DNA of 64,000 nucleotides from Beroe forskalii (lineage: Eukaryota; Ctenophora; Nuda; Beroida; Beroidae). The DNA lies in assembly GCA_011033025.1 (NCBI GenBank), contig WFMF01000174.1, positions 1 to 64,000 on the forward strand, in the 5' to 3' direction. Shown in pieces: positions 47,501-59,500 of the stretch; the first letter of the stretch is position 1; every line of letters starts with the position of its first letter. The position numbers and the translations under genes were made by a program. Below the pieces are notes generated by a model. That model did no database searches and had not been told where the DNA came from. It saw only the letters and a list, made by a program, of their open reading frames with translations.

Positions 47501-50500
47501 TATAGCTAAATCAAAATTCAGCTATCTTGACCGGTTTAGCTATATAGTCCGTTAGCTTTAAAGTCCGCCTACTGGACTCATACATGCACAGAAAGATATA
47601 AGTAAGCAGTAAGGCGAGGAATTTGAACACTTGTGTGGATTGAAGGCTTTTATTTATTTCATGTTTTCAATAGTCGTTACACTTTATCAATAAAATATGA
47701 ATATCGCTATTCATTCATATGTCGGAAAGTTCACTTACACTCCACAACATAAAATAATAATATGCATAGATTAGGCATAACAATAGCATATTATGCGTCT
47801 CTTAAATCTTATGCGTCTCTCGAGACATGAATTTACCTGGACTACCTATACTATATCAGAAAGTTAGAACTATTCAAATAACTGCAATAGGTATTCTTCA
47901 AGAGGAAATTTACTACTTTACTAGTACTTAATTATGTAATTAGCCGTGAATTTCGACTGTCCTACATACATTCAGAGAGATTGATGTCAATCTACGCAGC
48001 CTAATGAGTATCTATTTTCTTAATCTGTCAACGGATTCATCACACCCACTATTCAATAATTAAGGGGTGCCAATGGGGATTGAGGTGAGCGCCAAAGGGG
48101 TACCAATGGCTGGCTCTAACTGGAGGGATGCCGCTTTTATGTCAGGAAATAAATAAATAAAATATCATCAAAAGGCCCTCTACACACCAATTAAGAAATA
48201 TAATTACTGCAGGTGTTTACTAACTTAATAAGGAGGTGGGTAGTGTAGAGGTAGATGTTCATGGGGCACGCTTCCTGGATGCTGTGGTTGACGAAGTTCT
48301 CGCAGGTCATGTCAGACAGGAGGAACCTCTCATGGAGGGTTGTCCAGCTGACACTCAGCACGGGGTAGGAGTTCTCACAGTGGATGAAGTAGCTCTCTAT
48401 CAGGATCTGAGGAGTGGTGTAAGGACGTAAGGTGTTTAGATTACTTTTACAGCAAATTAGGTGTGTGAGCATTTGGAAAGGGCGGGGAGGCTGAAGAGGG
48501 CAAATCATCAGGATCTGCGGGGGTGTTTAGTTTTATACTTTCAAATTTACACATCAAATCAGGTGTGAGCATTGCAAAGGTGCTAGGGTGAGGTAAAATC
48601 AGGAAAATATTATACTGAAGATGTAGTTTCCACCGAGGATGAAAAGGTCGTGAACTAAAGATATCTTCGAAACATATATATTCCAATTATTTTACATCAA
48701 ATTAGAGGTGTTAGCATTTGGAAAGTGCGAGGAGGCCGGAGAGGGCAAAATCAAGATATTATAAAACCCAAGATATAGGTTCCACTGAGGAGGAAGAATC
48801 GTGAACTAAAAGTATCCTTGAAATAATGATATATTCCAATTATTGGGTAAGATCAGATTGTAAAGTTTATCCGTTTCATTACCTCACAAACAACTGCCTG
48901 CATTCTGATATTGTGTACTGTGCTGGTAAGAACGGACAGGTAGTGTAGACTGAGCTGGGAAAAGGAGAACCCTTCCTTGATGCTGCCTCGTTCCTTCAGA
49001 GCAGCATCTATCTTCCTGAGGATATGGTATTTCTTGTATTTGTATTGCAGGAAAATGGTAGGAATATTCTGGCAGTCTAAATTCTAAAAGTTAAACTATG
49101 ATTTTGATTCAGATCAACAGTGTAAGAGTGTAGTTAGCAAATGAATTATTAAAACTAATCATTACTAATTTGTTTGATTATTACACTGTCAAAATGAATG
49201 ATCAAACGAATAACAAAATCATGCAAGCTACAAATATAGAAATATGAAATTGTATAACTAAATCAATATGAGCTCGAGAAGAGAGTCGGAAGATTTTCTA
49301 AGATGCTTCGGTGCTTTTAAATCCGAGATTAACAGTACTTTGAGGACTGCCAGTACATTGTATAACCTAACTGCGATTGAGTGAGTGGTAGTCTTCTCAT
49401 CCAACTGCAAGTGAGTGAGTGGTAGTTTTCTAACCTAACTGCGAGTGAGTGAGTGGTGGGATCGCCGGGGGTGGTATTGAAGAGTCTCATGAGCTCTGTA
49501 CACAGGTCTGTGATGTGTTGCTGGGTGCAGGAGGTGTAGAAGACTTGTTCCACGTTGTAGAGTAGCGAGTGTACTAGAGTCTCAGCGTACTGAGGGAGGA
49601 AAAGGTTGTAAAATATGAAGGACAAAATAAAATCATAGACAATTTACATTCCTTTTTTATACAAAAATACAACCAGAGACTTAGTCAGTCGGTCAGTGTC
49701 CATAAAAGGGGCAATCCCCTGCGGAGGGATTTCAATCAGCCATTTGTACACTCGTACATAATGTTAAATGTAACCTGAGCATTTGAGATCTTAGCAGCGA
49801 TGTTGACGACATGTTTGAAGAAGGTGATCTGTTTCACGAAGCTGACCCCCTGCTGATTGAACCGACACAGCACCCCCATGAACTGGATCAGATGTCCGGT
49901 ACTCGTCACTGATTGGATGAACTGGTTCTGTTGTACTGTGCTGTCCATCCGGGACATGATTGATGTAAAACTAGGGGGAGGAATCGTCAAAAGAAGAGAA
50001 ATTTGTAGCTTCATTAATTAATAAAGCTCTGAATCTTACCAGATTTACATTTTCAATCCATGACATAACGCTCAGGATCAGGGACATGCGAAGTTCCATT
50101 TATATTTTTCACTCAGACACATTCAATGATGAAACTTCTTGACTCACCCTTCATCGGACACCAGACTTAGATCGAGTGTCTTGAACTGTCTAAAGAGCCC
50201 TATGAAGTCCTGCCCGAACTTGAAGAAGATGTCTTGGTTGAGAGCGAAGGTGACAAGTACATCTACCAGCATGTCAAACGCATGGGACTCCTTCTTCAAC
50301 TCACCAACCACACGTTGCCAATTCACCTGGTGAAGAGGAGTCAATATATCGATATTATTGGTCAATAATACATAGATAAGTAGGTGTTTTGAACTCGTAA
50401 ATCCTCTGTTCTTTATACCGATAATTATAGGTTTCTCTTAGCGGCTTACTACATGAGCCCAGCTCATGCACAATACTGTGGATTTGGCAGTGTAATTATC

Positions 50501-53500
50501 AAGAAGCTGATAGAACAATCACAAAAGCACATCTAAAGGCCTTCATGAATACTCATGATCTATCGGCATAATATTATGAGGGTTTTGCATAATATGAACC
50601 AAATTCAGCACACTCAATCACTGCATTTTCACTTTGCTGATTGCTGAATATAATACAGATATATAACTGGACAAGTTCTCTAGGCAGTTGAACGTCGTCA
50701 ACTGTACGCTCTAATCTATGACAATGACATCAGTGGCACCTGCTGCTAAAATCGCAGTTTAAGTGATTCTACACGACTTGTAAAGGATCGCAAGGTAGTC
50801 TTACCGTCTTGGGATTGTTATAAGATCGAGTGAAAGGCAATGGTCATAGAAATACCCATTGCAAGGTAGTCTTACCGTCTTAGATCTAGTTATTAGATCT
50901 AGAGAATAGTCAATGGTCATAGAGATACCAAACACCCACACAAAATCTAAGGATGTGTACCATAAGAAAACCACAGAGAATGACATCATTGTAACGGTTT
51001 AGAATGGCTAATCAACGACGGAACACCACTTATTTTGTATTCTTCTGCTGCGCAAGGTATGTATACATATATTAGCCGACAACAGTGATTGGAGTCATTA
51101 CATGTAAAAATCGGTCATTATAGGAAAGCCTAATCCGAAGGTCATTGTTCCCTGGTTGCTGATTATGACACACACTCGCTCGCATTTTGTTTTCAGTCTC
51201 CAAAAGACAAACCATGTTATATTCTCATATTATATTGTACTTACACAAGAAAGTTTTAAATAGAGCTGTATGTGCAGTGTGCACTAAGTACTTCAGTACC
51301 ATTATACACAGGCCAATCTGTGCTGACAGAATACTATAAACCCTCTGATGGCTTAGAATATTCACTGTATTCAGCTCCTCAAAGCATTATATGATCTGCT
51401 ATAGCATTGAAATTATAAACTTGCATAAAATTTCCAAAAAACACACCGCGTGAGCAAAAACGCAAAATAAACAACGAATATTACCATAATCACGCGTGAT
51501 ATAACACACGGTGATATATCATGTGTCATTACACGTGATATAACACGTGTCATATCACGTGATATAACACGTGACACATACCTGGGTCATGACGTATATA
51601 ACGAAGTCGATGTTGTTCCTGTTCTTCCTCACACATTTCAGGAGGGAGTTGAGGATCTCCAGGGTAGGCACGAACTTCTCCCAGGGCAAAGTAACGAAGT
51701 GGGAGTAGTAGACTGTGATGATGCTTCCAGGAACGATGGGGTGCCCTAGGATGTCCATGTAGTACCTGGGGAAAGGGGGAGAAGTGAGTGGGGTGGCCCC
51801 TTAGCCCCTTGACACCCTGATCAAAAACACAAAACCCTCCGACACACTTGGAAGTAGGGAAACTCTGTGTAGTACTGCATCATTATTTGGTTTCTCTATT
51901 ATATGACTTACCACCAGAAGCGGTGGAGGAGGGAAGTAACCTCAGGGATCTCAGTGTTCATGAGGGTTAGCATGTCTGTGAAGGTGCCTAGCATCTCGTT
52001 AGCAGCCTGAGGGGGGATAGCATCTCGTTAGCAGCCTGAGGGGGACCGGCATGTTACTTTAAATTAGTTAATGCTCTGCTCACCATAGCAGCCTGAGGGG
52101 GTCCAAAGTCATGTTGTACTTTTAAATTAGTTATTAAGAATGCTTCTCACACCATTCAGCACGAAAAGGTGCATGATGATATGAAAAATGATACATTTTT
52201 AGTTAGACTTTGGAGAGCCGCGCATGTAAGGCCTGAGCTTCAGGGTATTATCTAGGCCTTTTTCTGAATGGTCTAATATATCACGTGATTATATCGAGTG
52301 TACTCGAGTGCGGGTTTATCATAATATTTCGGCATTTCAAGCGTTCATTAATAAAAGTAATTAAAATGTACATCAAAATACTATGCTTACAACAGACATT
52401 AGCATTAATTTACAATACTCGATTTGTGTGTTCTTCAACCATCATACCATATTAAAATGCACGCAAAATGAATTAGGTAGTTATGATTACGTCATTGACA
52501 TAGCTGAAAGTGGTGAGTTGATGATCAGTATATTTTTTGCGAGGGGATTAACCCATCACTCCTTCTTTCTTAGGACTGAGCTGAACAATCAAACTTTTTA
52601 AAAAGGATCAATAAAACTTTAAAATACGTTTAGATCGCGCGCAATAGAAGTGCAGCAGTTTGACGTAGTGATCATTAGGAGCTTTAAATGAAGATAATGA
52701 CGAAACTTTCAAGTTTAAAGGTCGCATATATAATTTATTAATCCGTGTACAACTTCTTAAAAGCTCATCAAAGTGGCACGTTGCACAATAAAAAAATACT
52801 CTTTGATTCGAAAAAAGGAACATCAATAAAATGGTTTGAAAATCTGCAAATTTCATTGATCTCCTTCAAGATACAACAACCTGTAGGTGCGTTTCAGCCC
52901 AGGGGAGACAGGCCTCCTCGTAAACCAGAATCCAGGGAGCGAACACAGCACACGTTATCATGAACACACACGCTGCTTGCTCCTCAGTCGGCTCTGAGGG
53001 GCGATTTCGTCATAATTTCTTTAATTCTATTCGCAGTAATTCTATACACTGTACAGTAATGTATATTCATAATTTCCAAAATTCTAGGTATGTATGTAGA
53101 CACTATAAAGTAATGTACTGTATTCGTGTATTTCCGGAGGAAATAATCGGAAGATGAATCATCTTTTCATGGTTCATCCCAGTACCTTTTTGGGTCATAC
53201 CCTACCCAATGCTTTCTATATAGTTCGATAGAACCGATTTAACCTTACCATTTACCATTTTGAAACCCACCTAGCAGAGAAGCTTTCTGGATGTAAGATG
53301 TACAGACACTCCTCAAGAGTTCCACTAAGTTGGCAGTGTAGTGGGTCCAGTGGGTGTAGAGGTCGTGTTCAGTAGCGTTCAGGATAGACTTCTTGTACTG
53401 AAATAGTTCCTTAGTTAGATGCTTAGATGATAGATAACAAGTAGTGGATAGATGGATGGGATAGATTTGAATAGATGGTTGGGATTAGTGGCAAATGCAG

Positions 53501-56500
53501 TGGGCTGAAAATCCTGGCAAAAACGCCTCCTATTAATAATATAGCCCCTCTTTTGCTTGTATTTTAATTTATTCAAGACCCTGAAAACGTAATGAATCTC
53601 AAAAACATGATGATAGACCTGGTTAAATTGTGTAAGATAATGAACAAAGCTAGAAAACAACCTATAGTTTCTAACCTGTAGGAAGTATTTGGAGAGTTCG
53701 TAGAGTATTCTGTGACAGGTGTTCAAGGTTAGGATCTCCTGAGCGTGTTCCGTGCTCAACACTTCTGTGAGAGAATAGGGTATTATTTGGTTTCCATACT
53801 TAATAAAGTAACATTGTGTCGGTGAAGTCCTTCCCTCCCATTCTCACTCCCACTGAAGCACTTCACTACCTAACTCACACATTATTGACACTCAGTCCAT
53901 AACCACTCAGCAGTCAGCTTTCCCTGCCACTTGGCTTTCACTCCTACTCAGATATACTTGCCCCACTCCCCTCAGCCCCTTCCTACTCACATTGTCCACG
54001 TTTCCCAGGGATGATATTATATTCTAGAAGGTCCTATGTTGTCATACCATGATGTGCGGTAGTACACTGTATACTGAGTATTCGGTTACAGCACACATGT
54101 GACATGACTCTAGCACTAACGACGCACACACAGCAAGTAGCAACCTACTGCTGCTGTAAAGGGAGCGTGTATGTGATTAGATGTGTGAGGATAAGACGTG
54201 CCAAAGCCTCTTACCAAATCAACAAAGCCCCTGAAGTGCACCCAGGCGTCCCCTGACGCCAAAATTGAGGGGTGAAGGAGACTGGGGTCTAGGGCAGTAG
54301 ATTCTAGGCCCCAGAAGAGGCGCACAAGTGTATTTGTATCGGCCTGAATACACTTTGTATTTCTTCAATATTCTAACCAATGTTTTCTTACCGATTATTT
54401 CCTTCCATATGGACTGGTGGTGGGGTTTGTCTGCTGATATCTCCAAGGTTTTCTCCACGGAGTACTGGAGCAGAGGACACAGCCTGTTCATTAGCACGTG
54501 TCTGAGGATCAGAAAGGATGTGAATTTTCTGTGTTGCAAAGTTGGTTCAACTTAGTTCGCTTTGTTGCATCATTGAGAAATCACTTAGTTATCGCAATCG
54601 GATTATTTGAAATTCAGTACAGAAAGCTTGGTAAAACTTAAATTGCAATGATCATAATAATATCTTGAGATGAATTTCTTGATTAAGGGGGGGGGGTTCA
54701 ACCCTCACATTTTGGAGAACACGAATTTGAGATATGAGTTGGCCAGGATGGCCAGGGCGTGTACCAACATTTTGACGGTGGTCTTGAGTCCATAGGTCCA
54801 ACATTGCCCATGTGAGGCCTCGGAGCAAAAAATGGCGTCCAAAAATCGAAATTTTTTCCTGATGGAGATAGAGCTTAGCTTTTGGTTGCATTCGATTCGT
54901 CTCGACGAGCTGATCATTTTAGTGTATTTGTTTGTCAAAATCGGATGAAAAATGGCCAAGTTATGCCCATGCAAAGCGCGCGCGCCAAAGTGGCAGTTGG
55001 CCTATTTTGGGCCTTAAGATGGCCATTTTGGCCACATTTTTGGAGATGTGAGCTTCAAACTTGTTTTGCCCATCATTTACTCATTTAGGTCAAAATTGAT
55101 GGGCAAACCAATTTTTAAGTGAATTGGACCTTATTTGGCCATTTTAGCCCATAAAAACCTTCAAAAATCCACTTAATCGCTTATATCTCAGTAAGCGCTT
55201 TTGCCCAAATGGACTTTACTCTTTTCGCTACTCCTCCGCCATTTTTCAATGTTTATGCATGAAATTTTCAGAATCGCTTTGAAACTTAATTTCGCACTTA
55301 TGTTATTGACCAAAATTTTGAGTGAGGTCTCCAAAAAAATTTTATGCCCATGAGAGCCAAAATCCCCGGGGATTTTGGCTCTCATGGGCATAAAATTTTT
55401 TTGGAGACCTCACTCAAAATTTTGGTCAATAACATAAGTGCGAAATTAAGTTTCAAAGCGATTCTGAAAATTTCATGCATAAACATTGAAAAATGGCGGA
55501 GGAGTAGCGAAAAGAGTAAAGTCCATTTGGGCAAAAGCGCTTACTGAGATATAAGCGATTAAGTGGATTTTTGAAGGTTTTTATGGGCTAAAATGGCCAA
55601 ATAAGGTCCAATTCACTTAAAAATTGGTTTGCCCATCAATTTTGACCTAAATGAGTAAATGATGGGCAAAACAAGTTTGAAGCTCACATCTCCAAAAATG
55701 TGGCCAAAATGGCCATCTTAAGGCCCAAAATAGGCCAACTGCCACTTTGGCGCGCGCGCTTTGCATGGGCATAACTTGGCCATTTTTCATCCGATTTTGA
55801 CAAACAAATACACTAAAATGATCAGCTCGTCGAGACGAATCGAATGCAACCAAAAGCTAAGCTCTATCTTCATCAGGAAAAATTTCGATTTTTGGACGCC
55901 ATTTTTGCTCCGAGGCCTCACATGGGCAATGTTGGACCTATGGACTCAAGACCACCGTCAAAATGTTGGTACACGCCCTGGCCATCCTGGCCAACTCATA
56001 TCTCAAATTCGTGTTTTCCAAAATGTGAGGGTTGAACCCCCCCCTCCCCCCCCCCCCTTAAGCTACGGATTAATATACCGCTTTGCGGATCTGAACAGGC
56101 TACCTGAGGTGCATCTTGAGGGTGTCATAGAACATGAGGAACGTAGTGTCTGTCTCACTGAAGGGGTACAGGTCAAACCCTGCGTACACCGCGTTTAGCA
56201 GGAGCTTACTGTTCTCAGAGTTACCGTGTGGGGTCGCTAGCCAACTCCTGATGTCGAACTTTGAGAGCAGGGTAAACCCTATTTCAGGGGAACCTGGGAA
56301 GGGTAAATGAGGGTTATATCCTTTATCAAATTTAAAATTTACAGCCACATTCTAGCTCAGTGAATCCCACTTGAATGTTTTGTAGAACTTTCTGTAGATA
56401 TAATAGACAAAATGAATTATAAACTCACAGTGAGTCAGAGAGTTGATCACGTGATCTATTTAAACTCACAGTGAGTCAGAGAGTTGATCACGGGATCTAT

Positions 56501-59500
56501 TTAAACTCACAGTGAGTCAGAGAGTTGATCACGGGATCTATTTAAACTCACAGTGAGTCAGAGAGTTGATCACGGGATCTATTCAAACTCACAGTGAGTC
56601 AGAGAGTTGATCACGTGATCTATTGAAACTCACAGTGAGTCAGAGAGTTGACCACGTGATTTATAAACTCACAGTGAGTCAGAGAGTTGATCACGTGATC
56701 TATAAACTCACAGTATGTCAGAGAGTTGATCACGTGATCTATAAACTCACAGTGAGTCAGAGAGTTGATCACGTGACTGTACACGTGTACGAACTGTTCG
56801 TATCCCTGGTTTGGTTGGAAGAGGGGGGCTAGGATGGTGGAGAATTCTCCTTTATTCACGATGTGGTTCAGTAGGTTGAGCGTCTCCTGAGCGTTGTTCC
56901 TGCGGTGTGTTCGAGGAATTAATAACTTAAAATAAGGGCATTGGACAAGGTTTTCTGTATTATTAACGAGAATTGAACTTTCAATATCACAATTCACAAA
57001 CGAAAGTATTTTATCACGGTTTAAAATAGTGATTTGACGCTTTTCAATCTATGATACAGGAATATTCCGATTTGAGGCTTTCGTGATAAACATCGATAGC
57101 ACCACCACTCCATACTCCCTCAAACCTGATGAAGAACTGTCCCAAACAGTCGATAGCGAAGGCGAATATCTGCTGGGAGGGCGGGTACTGCCATACAGCA
57201 GTAGTCAGGTGGTCCACTACGAAGTAGAACATCTTCCTACCTAACTCCTGACTGTGTTGGGACGAGTGGTACAGATCCGATACTATCTGAAACAGAGTGG
57301 TAATAATCAAGATTCAAGGAGTTGTAAGGATCAGATTGGTCGACTCAAGGGTGCAACTTATTTCAGTTTATGGCCCACCCCCTATATGGAGTCCATGGTT
57401 TTTGGTCAACCCGATACCCACCCTGTCATGACGAAAATCTTCAACCATTTCAGAAAGCTGAAGCAAGGGCTCCTGCGTCTCATGACGTAGGAAGTTAACA
57501 ATCATTCGATGTGCCGAAATTAATAAATAATTAGTACAGTTTACACTCTCTAAGTCTCTGACACGTACTGACATAACGAATGTAACAGTTCTCTTCATGT
57601 GACATAGCATTTGACAAATGAGCTAATTAATTGAAACCGTGTGTTTGTGCCAACCTTGTCAAACTACCTATATACTTATATAGCTATGACTATGATATAT
57701 TGGTATGTTGCTTAATATCAAGACTCAAGAAGATTAAGTTTGCCCCAGTTTACTGAGGGCGATAAATTTACAGCGTTCCAGAAATCCTCATCATAACGCT
57801 ATGTCATGTTGGTATCTTGCACATTCCCAGGAAAAAGCAAGAATGACACCTATCAGTATTTTGTGGTATCTTGACGAATATCGAAAGTTATGGGAAGAGT
57901 TCGCCTAAATCTTAAAAGCCCCTTCCACCCTCTTGTGTTCAGTAGACTTTACCTTTTCAAGGAACATGGCAGTGACACAGACATCATTATCCAACTCCCC
58001 TCTGCACTGAGTCAGAGTGTCCTCGTAACTTGCTCTGTTCTCTGCCACACCTGGAAATTTGGGGAGTGAGGTGGAGTGAGAGTGAGGGAGAGTTGGAGTG
58101 AGGGTGAGAGGGAGTTAGGGGGAGTGGGGGAGTTAGAGTGAGGGGGAGTGGGAGTGGTCTGAGGAAGGCAGGATAGGGGATTGTGTGTGGGGAATCGAGT
58201 CAATGATTCAAAAGAGAGGAATGGGTAATACCCCGCGCGTGCGCGAAAAATAGGCAGTTAAACGGGCATGAAGTGACATGATATTATTTTCACTGACTCT
58301 CAATGGTAGCTGTATTATCGTGGTACTGCGTTGTGTTGACTGTCAGCATAGCTGGACCTGTACATCTCCCTAGGGGTCCTATCCGACTGTAACACATCAC
58401 CATCTCCACCTGAGAATTAACTGTAAAATGCGTATTTTAACAACTTCCATTGATCCACTGTAAACAGGGAAGACTGAGAGGGACAGTGAAATTTGAATCA
58501 GAATATGATTTAAATTCTAAAGAAAGTTTTTATTACAAGTGTCTTATCAGATCAAGTTATGTGCTTATTATTATTATATATGGCCCATTCCAGTTAAATT
58601 ATGCACAGAATATCAATTTACATGCGAACTTACCCTTTGCGTGTTCTTGTTGAAGTACATGTTAGGAATTTCCTCAATGTAATTCTCATTGAGGCCCCGC
58701 AGTTTGTTAGTCACTTCTACAAACTTGTCTGCGTGCACTTTCAGCTTCGAGAAATACGGTCCTGTGACATAAATTACTGATGATGAAAATCTTACGCTCT
58801 CGTACACTCTTTTTATTTCTTTTTCTCCTTACAGTAACTGGTAACTATAAAATTTGGTCGAAAATATTATCATTAGAATCAGCATGGTTTACCAAACACT
58901 AACTGATTTAAGTTGACAATACCTATTTCTAGGAGCAGAGCGTCGTGATCCAACTCAGGATGGTTTAGGGCAGGAGCAGGAGGAATGTGGGATTGCGGGA
59001 TAACGAGTTGGGGAGGGGGTGCCGAGTCGTGGGAATTCTTACTGAAAGTTTGAAATTAAAGAGAAACTCTTGACGGGATATGGGCCCTCCTTTAATAAAA
59101 GCAGAACCCTTTTGAAAGCTAAGGGGCAAAGCATCTTTGTGGAGGCCATGTTTTCCCCGTTTCACCTCGTTCATTATTAATATTGATCAGAAAACACAAG
59201 CTCCCACCTGACGTATCTGTAAAGGGATTGAACGAGGAACTCTGCCGTCTCGTCAGGTTTAGTGGCTTGTCTCGGTGTGTACTTTCTACTTGAATAGGGG
59301 AACCTGGGAAGGGTAAATGAGGGTAAATCCTTTTTCAACTGTAAGTTACAAAACTGCCCTAAAATTTTAAGCCACATTCTAACTCAGTGACTCTCGCATG
59401 AATGTTTTTATAGAACCCTCTGCAGGTATTTACAAAATGAACTATAAACTTATAAACTTATAAACTCACAGTGAGTCAAGGAGTTGAGCACGTGATCTAT

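Noticed and set aside
54705-56198. Identical open frames of 65-90 codons on opposite strands
   Set aside because: They are mirror images within the foldback element and show no transposase features.
56421-56778. CRISPR-like regular repeats
   Set aside because: Repeats have no unique spacers, lie at an exon border in a eukaryotic gene and have no cas genes near.
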